Part shown: in pieces, positions 35,935-45,805 of the stretch
How positions within the stretch are numbered: position 1 is the first letter of the stretch
Layout: each line of letters begins with the position of its first letter
From: Paenibacillus oceani
GTDB lineage: Bacteria; Bacillota; Bacilli; Paenibacillales; NBRC-103111
Assembly (NCBI RefSeq): GCF_014705615.1
Contig: NZ_JACXJA010000046.1
Coordinates: forward strand, 17,382-81,381
Reading direction: 5' to 3'
DNA length: 64,000 bases
The notes under the pieces: generated by a model
The model's input: the letters and a program-made list of their open reading frames with translations, nothing else
Database searches by the model: none
What the model was told of the DNA's origin: nothing
Program-made: the position numbers and the translations under genes

Positions 35935-37026
35935 ATGAAAGCCGTCAAATACTTCATTGTCTACTTCATAGCCGTACAGCTGTTGCTGCCATACGCTTTC
36001 TCGCTTTCCGACGTTTATAGCAATCGGATGGATTACAAGCTGATGCTGGACAACAACAACATGCACGACATTGACGCCGTGCTTCAACAGGTCAAACGGG
36101 ATATCGACCGGAACGACCGCAGCGATTATATCGTCATGCTCGGAGACTCGGTCTTCTACGGAAGTCCGGGCAGCTCCAATCAGGCTGTCAACGTATTTCT
36201 TCAGCAAAAACCGGGAGCGCCAACCGTATACAATTTATCGTTTCCCGCCATGCAGCTCGGGGATCTTTACACGATGCTGCTGAAGCTGGAGAAGTTCGGC
36301 ATCTCTACGGACAAGCTGCTGTTTAACATCCGATACGCTTCCTTTATTCCGAGGGATCCTTTTCCGCGCTCGGTATTTTGGCTGGGCGAGCATCTGCGCA
36401 TCCTCGACCGCGACGCTTACGAGCATGTGCTGCCTCAGCTCAAAAGCTCGGACTTCAAGACGCCGGACGACCCTTACAAGTATTTTCAGCGCGCTCTGCA
36501 CGAAGAATGGCTGCCACAGTTGTCGCTGATGAGGTACAAAGATTATTTCCGGCAAAACCTGAGTCACGCCTGGCTGAACTTTACGAACCGGCCGATTCCC
36601 GACGATGCTCTCGACGATTCCCGCGCCTGGTATATTAAGAAGGAGTGGCAGGAGTCGCAAGGGCTGAATTACAACGAGTTTCTGGAAGATCCGCTCCTCG
36701 TTGCAAGCTTTACAGACAAGCCGTTTGACTTGACCGAAAACAACGTGGACGTCTATTTCCTGAACAAAATCATCGAGCGTCAGCAAGGCAAGAAAACTTG
36801 GATAGTGCTTAGCGGGACGAATCACGATCTGATGGGAATCTCGGTCGAAAAGCCGGGGTACGGGGCGAACCTGGAAGCGATCGGCCGGATGATGGCGGAC
36901 AAGCCGGTTACGTATATAAATCTGGAGGGCGTCATCGAAGGTGACTATTTTTCCGATCACACGCACTTTACTCCGGAAGGCAACGCCAAGCTGGCCGACG
37001 TGCTGTGGCCGTATTTGAACCAATAG
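35935..37026 (+). CDS. membrane-anchored SGNH/DHHW-like protein, partner of MBOAT acyltransferase
   Basis: This protein of about 363 residues has an N-terminal membrane helix (YFIVYFIAVQLLLPYAF) and an outer domain with MLGDSVFYGSPG, the GDS block of SGNH hydrolases, plus a late DHTHFTPEG with the Asp-x-x-His pair. Such proteins pass acyl groups from MBOAT proteins to extracellular polysaccharides. The MBOAT gene follows 27 bp later. ATG 35935 is chosen; a GTG at 35920 is in frame. Target polymer unknown. Confidence 0.8.
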   Translation: MKAVKYFIVYFIAVQLLLPYAFSLSDVYSNRMDYKLMLDNNNMHDIDAVLQQVKRDIDRNDRSDYIVMLGDSVFYGSPGSSNQAVNVFLQQKPGAPTVYNLSFPAMQLGDLYTMLLKLEKFGISTDKLLFNIRYASFIPRDPFPRSVFWLGEHLRILDRDAYEHVLPQLKSSDFKTPDDPYKYFQRALHEEWLPQLSLMRYKDYFRQNLSHAWLNFTNRPIPDDALDDSRAWYIKKEWQESQGLNYNEFLEDPLLVASFTDKPFDLTENNVDVYFLNKIIERQQGKKTWIVLSGTNHDLMGISVEKPGYGANLEAIGRMMADKPVTYINLEGVIEGDYFSDHTHFTPEGNAKLADVLWPYLNQ

Positions 37027-37053
37027 ACATTATGATCGGATAGGAGAACGACC

Positions 37054-38475
37054 ATGCTCTTCCATACTCCCGAGTTTTTCTCGCTGATGATCGTCTCGCT
37101 GGTGCTGTTTTATGCATTTCCGCGCTGGCGGATTCCGATGCTGACGGTAGCGAACATCGTCTTTTATATCGTGGCCGGGGTCGGCAACCTGATTTTGTTT
37201 TTGGCGATGACCGCCTTCACGTATTATTGCTCCAAAGCGCTGCGCGGATCGTACAGCCGCTTTTTCCTTTGGTTTTCGATTATCGTCAACGTAGCGAATC
37301 TGCTGTTCTTTAAATATACGACGTTTCTCATCCGCTCGGTGGAAAAGGGGCTGGGCGTATCCCTGCTGACGGAGAACTCGTTTCTGCTCAAAATCGTACT
37401 TCCGATCGGGATTTCGTTCTACACGTTCCAGATGATCGCTTACCTTGTCGACGTCTATAAAAAACGGTGGGAGCCCGCCCAGTCGGTGTTCCATTTCTGG
37501 GTATTCATCTCGTTTTATGCCCACTTGGTCGCCGGACCGATTATGCGGGGGAGCGAATTTATGCCCCAGATCGACAACTTGCGCAAAATCCGCTTTAGCG
37601 CGGACAATTGGCGGCTAGGGGCGTTCTTTTTGTCGCTCGGCATATTCAAAAAAGTCGTACTCGCCGACTATTTGACGCCGCACGTCGATTCGTTTTTTCA
37701 GAACACCGCCAACTTGACCGGAGCCGAAGGCTGGATCGCCGCTTACTTGTTCGCGTTCCAGATCTTCTTCGACTTCTCGGCCTACAGCGAGATGGCACTC
37801 GGAATTGCGTATTTCTTCGGCCTGGAACTGGCCGTCAACTTTCGAACCCCGTATTTGAGCAAAAATCCGACGGAGTTTTGGCGCCGCTGGCATATTACGC
37901 TGTCCAACTGGATCAAGGACTACATCTATATCCCGCTCGGCGGCTCACGCAATGGCGAGATCCGGCAGTTCACGAACCTGTTCATCGCCATGACGATCTC
38001 CGGCATCTGGCACGGGGCGTCCTGGACGTTCGTCGCCTGGGGGATGTTTTACGGCGCATTGGCCACGGTGCACAAGCTGTACATGATGCTGAAGGAAAAG
38101 CTGGGGCTCGGCTTTCTGGACAAAAGCCGGATCTACCAGTTTATCGCCATCATCGTCTTTTTCCATATCACCTGTATCGCTTGGGTGCTGTTCCGCGCCG
38201 AAGGGCTAAGAACCGCGCTGTCGCTGATCAAGCGGATGCTGACGCCTCAGGCGTTCAACTTCGACGGTCACTACTTGTTCCTCGGCATCGTTATCGGATT
38301 GTTCGTGCTCCATATCCTCGAATATTTCCTGCACAAGCATCGCACCGGGCTGGGAGTGTGGTGGCACAACTATTTTCCGGCACCGGTACGCGCGATCCTG
38401 TACACCGCCGTGGCCGCGTTCCTCATCCTGTTCCTGAAGGGTGAACAGAACACGTTTATTTACTTCCAATTTTAA
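37054..38475 (+). CDS. MBOAT-family O-acyltransferase (AlgI/DltB-like)
   Basis: The 473-residue protein has about ten membrane spans and the MBOAT core: WHITLSNWIKDYIYIPLGG and SGIWHGASWTFVAWG, in which the His is the active-site residue. It moves acyl, often acetyl, groups across the membrane for transfer to cell-surface polymers. It pairs with the SGNH protein before it. The absence of dlt genes argues against a teichoic-acid D-alanylation role. Confidence 0.93.
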   Translation: MLFHTPEFFSLMIVSLVLFYAFPRWRIPMLTVANIVFYIVAGVGNLILFLAMTAFTYYCSKALRGSYSRFFLWFSIIVNVANLLFFKYTTFLIRSVEKGLGVSLLTENSFLLKIVLPIGISFYTFQMIAYLVDVYKKRWEPAQSVFHFWVFISFYAHLVAGPIMRGSEFMPQIDNLRKIRFSADNWRLGAFFLSLGIFKKVVLADYLTPHVDSFFQNTANLTGAEGWIAAYLFAFQIFFDFSAYSEMALGIAYFFGLELAVNFRTPYLSKNPTEFWRRWHITLSNWIKDYIYIPLGGSRNGEIRQFTNLFIAMTISGIWHGASWTFVAWGMFYGALATVHKLYMMLKEKLGLGFLDKSRIYQFIAIIVFFHITCIAWVLFRAEGLRTALSLIKRMLTPQAFNFDGHYLFLGIVIGLFVLHILEYFLHKHRTGLGVWWHNYFPAPVRAILYTAVAAFLILFLKGEQNTFIYFQF

Positions 38476-38497
38476 GAGAGGGGAACGTCCCCCTCTC
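38476..38497 (+). terminator. hairpin after the MBOAT gene
   Basis: GAGAGGGG and CCCCTCTC form an 8-bp stem with a 6-base loop straight after the stop codon. The T tail is poor, so it may also act as an mRNA-protecting hairpin. Confidence 0.55.
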
Positions 38498-38572
38498 CAA
38501 ACAAAAGGACCTCAAGCTTCCCCTGCAAAAGCGGAAACCGGGGTCCTATTTCTTTGCTGCCGGCGACAAAAA

Positions 38573-38608
38573 AGACCGCCCGGCGGATCGCTCGCGCCGA
38601 TACGGTCT
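38573..38608 (-). terminator. terminator of cysJI operon
   Basis: On the minus strand AGACCG and CGGTCT close a stem containing a further CGGCG/CCGCCG pairing, followed by TTTTTT, 26 bp beyond the cysI stop. Confidence 0.75.
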
Positions 38609-38633
38609 GACCTCGTTTACAACATACCGCTAG

Positions 38634-40358
38634 TTACGAATGGAACTCTTGCCCGCAGCTGACTTCTTTCACGTACCCGGCACGTATGACGAAATCGCCG
38701 AAATGCTCGCCTTCGTTTCGTTCCTTCGCGTAACGGTTCACGATCGGCTGCAGCGAATCCAAGATGTCCGCCTCACCGATATTTTCCTTATACAGCTTGT
38801 TCAGCCGGTTGCCTGCGAATCCGCCGCCCAAGTACATATTGTACTTGCCCGGTGCTTTGCCGATAAAAGCGATCTCCGCCAGCATCGGCCGGGCGCAGCC
38901 GTTCGGGCAGCCAGTCATCCGGATGACGATCTCCTCTTCGCGCAAGCCGGCTTCGTCCAGCATCGGCTCGATCTTGTCGATCAGGGAAGGCAGGTAACGT
39001 TCCGACTCAGCCATCGCCAGCCCGCAGGTCGGTAGGGCTACGCATGCCATTGAATTTCTTCGCAGCGCCGAATGCTGTTTGCCGTCGTTCAGCCCATATT
39101 CCTTGATCATATCCTCGATCTTTTTCTTTTTCTGGGCCGATACGTTGCCGATAATGAGGTTCTGGTTCGCCGTGAGCCGGTAATCCCCCGAATGTACTTT
39201 GGCGATTTCCCGCAAACCGGTCATGAGCGGGTAGCCTTCCTCGTCCTTGATCCGTCCGTTCTGGATGAACAATGTGTAATGCCATTTGCCGTTGCTGCCC
39301 TTCACCCAGCCGTAACGGTCGCCGCTATGGTCGAACCGGTAGGGACGCGCTTCTTCGAGCTTCCATCCCAGACGATTCGTCAGCTCCTGGATAAACCAGT
39401 CGATGCCGCGGTCGTCGATCGTATATTTGAACCGGGCATGCTTCCGCACCGCGCGGTCGCCGTAATCGCGCTGAATCGTCACGGTTTTCTCGGCCACATC
39501 GACAATCTGCTCCGGCTTGCAAAATCCGATCACTTGACCGACCTGCGGATACGTTTTCGGATCGCCGTGCGTCATCCCCATCCCGCCGCCTACCGAGACG
39601 TTGAACCCTTGCAGCTGTCCGTCCTCAACGATGGCGACAAAGCCCAAATCTTGCGAGAAAACGTCCACGTCGTTGGACGGCGGAACCGCTACGCCGATTT
39701 TAAACTTGCGCGGCAAGTAAACCGGTCCGTAAATCGGCTCCTGTTCGGCCTCGGTATCCTGGCTGTCCACCACTTTCTCGCCGTCGAGCCAAATTTCGTA
39801 ATAAGCTCTCGTCCGCGGGTTTAAATGCTCGCTCACTTGCCGCGCCCACTCGTACACCTCGGCATGAACGTCCGACTGGTACGGGTTCGGGTTGCACATC
39901 ACGTTGCGGTTCACGTCGCCGCAGGCGGCCAATGTGCTTAGCAGGGCGTCGTTCACTTCGCGGATCGTTTTTTTCAGGTTCCATTTAATAATACCGTGCA
40001 GTTGGAACGACTGACGCGTCGTCAAGCGAATCGTCGAGCCGGCAACCTCCTGCGCCAGACGATCCAGCATCAGCCATTGTTCCGGCGTAACGACGCCCCC
40101 TGCCGCGCGTACGCGCAGCATGAACTGATAAGCCGGCTCCAGCTTTTGCTTCTGCCGCTCGTTCCGCAAGTCCCGATCGTCCTGCATGTAACTGCCGTGG
40201 AATTTCATCAATCGATTGTCGTCTTCGGGAATCGATCCCGTGATGACGTCTTGAAGCGTCTCTTCGAGGCTTCCGCGCAAATAATTGCTTTCCCGTTTAA
40301 TATGCTCTACTTCGCTGTGCGGCGCACTGTTCGACGAAAGCAAATTGTTGTCCGACAT
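38634..40358 (-). CDS. cysI: sulfite reductase hemoprotein beta subunit
   Basis: This 574-residue enzyme reduces sulfite to sulfide using siroheme and a [4Fe-4S] cluster. The ligand motifs are [10 protein letters not shown] and [20 protein letters not shown] is another family block. It is encoded 60 bp after cysJ with its own ribosome site and forms the NADPH sulfite reductase with it. The length is normal. Confidence 0.96.
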   Translation of the reverse strand: MSDNNLLSSNSAPHSEVEHIKRESNYLRGSLEETLQDVITGSIPEDDNRLMKFHGSYMQDDRDLRNERQKQKLEPAYQFMLRVRAAGGVVTPEQWLMLDRLAQEVAGSTIRLTTRQSFQLHGIIKWNLKKTIREVNDALLSTLAACGDVNRNVMCNPNPYQSDVHAEVYEWARQVSEHLNPRTRAYYEIWLDGEKVVDSQDTEAEQEPIYGPVYLPRKFKIGVAVPPSNDVDVFSQDLGFVAIVEDGQLQGFNVSVGGGMGMTHGDPKTYPQVGQVIGFCKPEQIVDVAEKTVTIQRDYGDRAVRKHARFKYTIDDRGIDWFIQELTNRLGWKLEEARPYRFDHSGDRYGWVKGSNGKWHYTLFIQNGRIKDEEGYPLMTGLREIAKVHSGDYRLTANQNLIIGNVSAQKKKKIEDMIKEYGLNDGKQHSALRRNSMACVALPTCGLAMAESERYLPSLIDKIEPMLDEAGLREEEIVIRMTGCPNGCARPMLAEIAFIGKAPGKYNMYLGGGFAGNRLNKLYKENIGEADILDSLQPIVNRYAKERNEGEHFGDFVIRAGYVKEVSCGQEFHS

Positions 40359-40418
40359 GACATGCCATCTCCTCTCGCAATTGTTCTATAACAAAGCTGC
40401 GACTACCCCCAGCCTATT

Positions 40419-42236
40419 TTAATAAACATCCCGCTGGTAACGCTTCTGCTGCTGCATACGGATCAAATACGATTCGGCTTCCTCCGGGCTCAAATCCCCG
40501 TGTTGTTCGAGGATCGTCGCCAAAGCAGCATGGACGTCGTGCGCCATCTTCTTCTCATCGCCGCATACGTATACATGCGCGCCTTCCTGCAGCCATGCGT
40601 ACAGCTCCCGGCTCTTCTCCATCATCCGGTGCTGCACATACACTTTGCGTTCGGTATCGCGCGAGAACGCCACATCCATCCGTGTCAGCACGCCGTCCTT
40701 CAGCAGACGCTGCCATTCGGTCTGGTACAGAAAGTCGGTGGAGAACCGCTGGTCGCCGTAGAACAGCCACGATTTTCCTGCCGCGCCCGTTTCCTGGCGC
40801 TCCGCCATAAACGCCCGGAACGGCGCGACACCGGTTCCCGGCCCGATCATAATGATCGGCGTCTCCGGATTTTCAGGAAGCTTGAAATTCGGGTTGTGCT
40901 GAATAAATACCGGCAGCGTATCGCCCGGCTCTACCCGATCGGCAAGCTGAACGGAGCAGACACCGTGGCGGACGCGCCCATGCGCTTCGTAACGCACCGC
41001 TCGGACCGTAACGTGCACTTCGTCCGGAGTTGCGGCTTGGCTACTGGCGATCGAGTACAGCCGCGGCGGAATTTTGCGCAAAATGGAAACGAACTCGCCG
41101 GCCGGCACGCCTTTCAACGAATGATCTTGCACCAGGTCGAGCAAATCCCGTTCAGCGATATACGCCTTAAGCTCCTGCTCCCGTCCCGCCTCCAGCAGTT
41201 CCTTCAGCCCGTCATTTGCGGTAAGCTGCAGTGCCTGCGCCAGCAGCGGTTTCGTCAAGACGGTAATTTCGTAATGACGAAGCAGCGCCTCGCGCAGCGG
41301 CCGTGTTTCGCCGTTTTTGTTTACGGGCACGGCTTCGTCCGCGTTCCAGCCCATCGCTTCGATCAAGTCGTCGACGAGCTCAGGATGGTTCTCCGGATAG
41401 ACACCCAGGCTGTCGCCCGGCTCGTACCGCAGATTCGAACCTTCCAGCGACAGCTCAATATGGCGGGTCTCGCGTTGCGATCCACGGCCGTTTAAGTTCA
41501 GATTATCGAGCACTTCCGATTGGAACGGATTCGATCGCGAATATTCCGATTCCGTATCGGCCACCGCCGAACCTGCGCTGGACTGAATAGGCGCAGCCGC
41601 CGACTCACCGAGCTTCGCCAGAACAGCATTCATCCATTCTGCCGCGCTCTCGCCGAAATCGACGTCGCAATCGACGCGCGGAACAAGCCGCTCGCCGCCC
41701 AGCTCTTCCAGTTGTTTGTCAAAGTCTTTGCCCGTCTGGCAAAAAAACTCGTAGGACGTATCCCCAAGCGCCAGCACGGAGAAGCGGAGACCTTCCAGCC
41801 GCGGCGCTCTTTTGCTATGAAGAAATTCGTAGAAAGTAACGGCGTTGTCCGGAGCGTCTCCTTCCCCATGGGTGCTGACCAGAATGAACAGGTTTTCAAC
41901 CTTCTTTAAGCCGTTCGTCTTAAAATCGCTCATCGAGGAGAGCGAAGCCCGGAAGCCTTGCTCCTCCAGCTTTTTGGCGAATTTCTTGGCAAGCCCCGCG
42001 CAGTTGCCGGTCTGCGATCCGTAAATCACGGTCGCTTCCTTGGAAACAGCCGCTACGCTGCCGGTTGAAGCCGCAGGCACTGCCGTACCCGATGCAGCCG
42101 ATGAACCTGCCGCCTGAAAGGCCGTGAGGTAGCCGCTCAACCAATTACGCTGCGCTTCCGTCAGCGTCGGCAGCAGCCGGTTAAGCAGTTCGGCCTGCTC
42201 CTGACTAAAGGGACTGTTCGTGACTCGAAGTTCCAA
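40419..42236 (-). CDS. cysJ: sulfite reductase flavoprotein alpha subunit
   Basis: The 605-residue protein has a flavodoxin domain (ATVIYGSQTGNCAGLAKKF, about residues 68-205), a short linker, the FAD domain with RLYSIASS, and an NADPH domain with GPGTGVAPFRAF and YVCGD. It passes electrons from NADPH to CysI. It is the first gene of the cysJI operon; a TATAAT at 42292-42297 (minus strand) is the likely -10. Confidence 0.96.
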   Translation of the reverse strand: MELRVTNSPFSQEQAELLNRLLPTLTEAQRNWLSGYLTAFQAAGSSAASGTAVPAASTGSVAAVSKEATVIYGSQTGNCAGLAKKFAKKLEEQGFRASLSSMSDFKTNGLKKVENLFILVSTHGEGDAPDNAVTFYEFLHSKRAPRLEGLRFSVLALGDTSYEFFCQTGKDFDKQLEELGGERLVPRVDCDVDFGESAAEWMNAVLAKLGESAAAPIQSSAGSAVADTESEYSRSNPFQSEVLDNLNLNGRGSQRETRHIELSLEGSNLRYEPGDSLGVYPENHPELVDDLIEAMGWNADEAVPVNKNGETRPLREALLRHYEITVLTKPLLAQALQLTANDGLKELLEAGREQELKAYIAERDLLDLVQDHSLKGVPAGEFVSILRKIPPRLYSIASSQAATPDEVHVTVRAVRYEAHGRVRHGVCSVQLADRVEPGDTLPVFIQHNPNFKLPENPETPIIMIGPGTGVAPFRAFMAERQETGAAGKSWLFYGDQRFSTDFLYQTEWQRLLKDGVLTRMDVAFSRDTERKVYVQHRMMEKSRELYAWLQEGAHVYVCGDEKKMAHDVHAALATILEQHGDLSPEEAESYLIRMQQQKRYQRDVY

Positions 42237-42291
42237 ACGTATACACCTCGCCTAACATCCACTGAAATAAATTCCAAGTATTCTTATCTAA

Positions 42292-42297
42292 ATTATA
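42292..42297 (-). promoter_or_regulatory. probable -10 box of cysJI
   Basis: TATAAT on the minus strand about 55 bp upstream of cysJ; no good -35 was found at 17 bp. No CymR site fits the published pattern well. Confidence 0.4.
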
Positions 42298-42391
42298 CTT
42301 CCCTCTTGAACCCTACCACTACAGGCGGTATCGGTCAATTAGAGTGATCTTATAGGATTCATCAGGAATACTGATAAAAGGAAATCTTCAC

Positions 42392-42435
42392 AAAAAAAGA
42401 CCGCCTGCGGATGACTCCGCCGGACGGCCGCTTTG
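42392..42435 (-). terminator. terminator downstream of the AraC-type regulator
   Basis: On the minus strand a long GC-rich stem (AGCGGCCGTCCGGCGGA with TCCGCAGGCGGTCT) ends in a run of seven T. Confidence 0.75.
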
Positions 42436-42572
42436 ACGCTAAAAAAAATTGCCTGTAAGAGATCCCGTTCCCGCTGAATACCATTCCGCCCGACTTCCGA
42501 TCATGTCCAACGTTTCGAAGTCTTCCTTTATAAAGGAGGCAAGCATCTCCGCCACCCGGCAAGGCCGCTTCT

Positions 42573-44861
42573 TCAAGGCTCGATTTTTTGCAAAGGGACT
42601 GGATCAGTCTGCTTGTTGCGGCGGTATTCGCTCGGGGAGATGCCGTAGTACTTTTTGAATGTGCTGGTAAAGGTGGAGGAATTCAGATAGCCGGTTTTCT
42701 CGCCGATCTCGGCAACCGACCATTCGGTGCGCTTCAGCATGTCTTTGGCATGCGACAGCCGGACTTTGTTCAAATACTCGACGAAGTTGACGCCGAACGT
42801 TTTTTTGAAGTAGTTGGAAAAATATTTCGGGGTCGTCTCCAGCTTCTCCGCCATATGGTCGAGATGGAGGTTTTCATTATAGTGCAGGTCGATGTACCGG
42901 GCGATGGATACCGCGTCGAGCTTGCTTTTATGTCCGAGATTCGTTTTGTCCGCGATCGCCTTGATTGCTCTCACGAGCGCCTTCTTCATCTCCTCCTGCC
43001 GGGAGGCGCTGTCCAACCGGCGGATAAACTCCGCCTCCAGCACGGCGATCTCGGACGGGTCCGCTTCGCTCGTCTCGAGCAGCTTCAGCATCCGGTAAAA
43101 CACCGTCTTGACTACAAGGGCCAGCTGATGGTAATGCACGTGCTTCTCCTTATTCTGAGCGAACATATCGTCGATCAGCCGGAAGCATTCGGCTTCGTTG
43201 CCGGTTACGAGACAGTGGGCCGCTTTCTCGATATCGTATAACGGCACGTGCACCTTCCAGGTATGCCGGATCGTCTGCACGTCCGTTACCGGGCTATCGG
43301 CGTGGATATGACGATAGGCGAAGCCGTCTTCCGCCTCGCGATACGCCTTGTGCACGTTCGCCGCTTCGGAAGCATACAGACGGCTGATCGACGCCGAAGC
43401 CGTATAACCGTCCCATGCTTCGTTTGCCCCTTTCGGCATCAGCCCGTTCAACTCCCGGGTGATCGGATCGCGCGCTGAAGCGCCGGGCAAGCCGATCACC
43501 GCCACCAGCCGCCGCCCGGCCATCGGGAATACATGCACCGGCCGCTCCGTCAGCCGCATCCCTTCTTGCAGCCGCAAGGCGATTTCCTCCAGACGCCCGG
43601 AACCGGGCTGCCCGCCGTCCCCGTTCGCCCGCAAGCCGACGATGACAAGAACGAAGCTTTTCTCTTCATAAAATTCCTTGAAATATTGCTGCAGCCGGAG
43701 CTCGGCCTCCCGCGAAGGAGCTTCGTCCAGCAGCAAGCGGTGGAACGCCGACTTGCGCATCTCCGCGCGAAATACGTCCATCTCGGTGCGGATCGAGACG
43801 TTCTCCTCCTGAATTCTCGTAATCCCGCTGCGGATAATCCGGTAATCGGCGCCTGCTTCGCGCTGATCCCGCAGCCCGACCAGCTTGACGATGCTGCGCA
43901 CCGGCCGGTACAAATAAAAACTGAGCAGCACCGACAGCACGATCGCGCAGGCGATTGCCACGGCCATAATGTTCCGGTTCACTTCTGTGACCGCTTCCAT
44001 ATTGGCAAACCGGTACGGCGATTTATTAATATACAGAAACCCGTTATAGTCGGACTTGAACAAATTGTACTCGTAATCTTTATTTTTGAGCGTCTCCTCT
44101 GCGTTCGATCCGAAACGAAGCTCGCCCAGCATATCGACCAGATCCCAGCTTTCTTCGGTATTCAGGACGATATTGCGGTCCTGATCCATCACGATCAGCG
44201 ACGTGCCCTGCATCATCGCCTGCTGGTTGACATGCTGCATCAGCCTCTCGTTGTCCAGAAAGATGAGCACGTTCATATTGGACGTCTGATTACTGCCAAG
44301 AACCGGAATGAGTTTTTTCTGCGTTCCTCCGAACTGTCCGGTATCCTCGTACCAGCCGGCTGGATATACCCGCAGTGGATGTTTGGCGTTCGCCTGGAGC
44401 TTCCAGTAGTCGGCGCTGTAGGTCGAATTGGCGTAGCCGTTCCGGATCAACTCCGACAGCCGGATCGTGCCGGCGGCCGTGATCGCAAGATCCGAGCTTG
44501 GATGGTAAACGATCACTTCCTCGATATATTCGATCGGGGAGAGCAGCAGCCTAATATTCGTATAGGTCATATACGCATCCGGCATGGACAGCGCGCCTTC
44601 GCCTTCCGCCTCCCAGGCGTTGTACGGGAGCAGTTGGATCGCATATATAAGTTCGTTAATATCTTTGAAGCTGTCGTCGAACACGCGGATCATATTTTTA
44701 ACGACCAGCTTGTTGTTTTCACTGACCTGATTGTAGATGCCGGAGAGCGAATTTTTGTATACCAGATAATTGGATACGAACATGATCGTCCCTACAAGCA
44801 GCAGCGCTAAGAAGATTTGCAGAAGCCCTTTATTGACCCTCATCATCCTGAGCTTGGTCAA
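42573..44861 (-). CDS. membrane-bound AraC-type regulator with extracellular sensor
   Basis: This 762-residue protein has a membrane helix near the N-terminus (GLLQIFLALLLVGTIMFV), an extracellular region of about 250 residues, a second helix (IMAVAIACAIVLSVLLSFYL), a cytoplasmic linker and a C-terminal double HTH (HMAEKLETTPKYFSNYFKKT, SSTFTSTFKKYYGISPS). It joins sensing and DNA binding in one chain, as in YesS-like proteins. It follows the permease genes and probably controls the importer at 44930-48611. Start TTG 44861 has GGTGG nearby; ATG 44846 is an alternative. Confidence 0.9.
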   Translation of the reverse strand: MTKLRMMRVNKGLLQIFLALLLVGTIMFVSNYLVYKNSLSGIYNQVSENNKLVVKNMIRVFDDSFKDINELIYAIQLLPYNAWEAEGEGALSMPDAYMTYTNIRLLLSPIEYIEEVIVYHPSSDLAITAAGTIRLSELIRNGYANSTYSADYWKLQANAKHPLRVYPAGWYEDTGQFGGTQKKLIPVLGSNQTSNMNVLIFLDNERLMQHVNQQAMMQGTSLIVMDQDRNIVLNTEESWDLVDMLGELRFGSNAEETLKNKDYEYNLFKSDYNGFLYINKSPYRFANMEAVTEVNRNIMAVAIACAIVLSVLLSFYLYRPVRSIVKLVGLRDQREAGADYRIIRSGITRIQEENVSIRTEMDVFRAEMRKSAFHRLLLDEAPSREAELRLQQYFKEFYEEKSFVLVIVGLRANGDGGQPGSGRLEEIALRLQEGMRLTERPVHVFPMAGRRLVAVIGLPGASARDPITRELNGLMPKGANEAWDGYTASASISRLYASEAANVHKAYREAEDGFAYRHIHADSPVTDVQTIRHTWKVHVPLYDIEKAAHCLVTGNEAECFRLIDDMFAQNKEKHVHYHQLALVVKTVFYRMLKLLETSEADPSEIAVLEAEFIRRLDSASRQEEMKKALVRAIKAIADKTNLGHKSKLDAVSIARYIDLHYNENLHLDHMAEKLETTPKYFSNYFKKTFGVNFVEYLNKVRLSHAKDMLKRTEWSVAEIGEKTGYLNSSTFTSTFKKYYGISPSEYRRNKQTDPVPLQKIEP

Positions 44862-44929
44862 AGCGCCACCCCATTCCTACGCGGGGATAACCCGAGTCGT
44901 CGTCTTCGCTATATTCGACAGCAGCTCGG

Positions 44930-45805
44930 TTATCCCTTCTCCGAGCCGAGCATGATCCCTTTGGCAAAATATCGCTGGGCGAACGGATAGATGAGGAGCA
45001 CCGGAATCATGGAGATAAAAATCGTCGCGTTTTTTAACGCCTGAGGCGTGAGCGTCGCCTGGTCGATCAACCCCGTCTCGCGGGCCGTATCGAAAAACAG
45101 CATGTCGCGCAGCACAACCTGGAGCGGATACAGCGACGTGTCGTTCAAATAAATCATCGGGATAAAGAAGCTGTTCCAGTGTCCCATAAAATAAAACAAA
45201 CCGATGGAAGCAAGCGCCGGCTTCGACAGCGGAATCATAATGCTGCCCAAAATCCGGTATTCCGAGGCTCCGTCGATCACCGCCGATTCCCGCAAGCTGG
45301 GAGACATCGATTCGAAGAAGCTTTTGAGGATCAGCAGCTCGATCGTCCAGATGGCGTTTGGCAGCAGGATTGCCCACATCGTATCGATCAGATGCAGCTT
45401 CTGCACGATCAGATAAGTCGGAATAATCCCCCCGGTCAAAAACATCGTCAGCACGATCGCGATCATAAACCATTTTCTGCCGAAAAAGGTCGGTCTCGAT
45501 AAAGGATATGCCGCAATGGCCGTCATTAGCAGATTGATCAGCGTCCCGAGCCCCGTATATACGATCGTATTCCAGTACGCGCGAGGAATTTTCGGATTCT
45601 CCAAAATTTGCTTGTAGGCTTCGATATTAAACCCTTTCGGCCACAAAAACACTTTGTTTTGCACAATGTACGCCGTATCGCTAAAGGAGACGGCCACGAT
45701 GAACAGCACCGGGTATACTGTGACGATCGCCACAAGACTTAATACAACGACCAGCACCGCATCAAACGGCGTAAACCGCTGCCTTAGCGCTCCCCCTTTT
45801 ACCAT
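44930..45805 (-). CDS. ABC sugar transporter permease, LplC/YtcP type
   Basis: The 291-residue membrane protein has six spans, an EAA loop (ESMSPSLRESAVIDGASEY) and a C-terminus FAQRYFAKGIMLGSEKG as in LplC permeases. Its start overlaps the end of the LplB-type gene by 7 bp. Confidence 0.94.
   Translation of the reverse strand: MVKGGALRQRFTPFDAVLVVVLSLVAIVTVYPVLFIVAVSFSDTAYIVQNKVFLWPKGFNIEAYKQILENPKIPRAYWNTIVYTGLGTLINLLMTAIAAYPLSRPTFFGRKWFMIAIVLTMFLTGGIIPTYLIVQKLHLIDTMWAILLPNAIWTIELLILKSFFESMSPSLRESAVIDGASEYRILGSIMIPLSKPALASIGLFYFMGHWNSFFIPMIYLNDTSLYPLQVVLRDMLFFDTARETGLIDQATLTPQALKNATIFISMIPVLLIYPFAQRYFAKGIMLGSEKG

Noticed and set aside
42240..42330. CymR-type operator before cysJ
   Set aside because: A GGAA near a TAAG was seen, but the spacing does not fit the published pattern.
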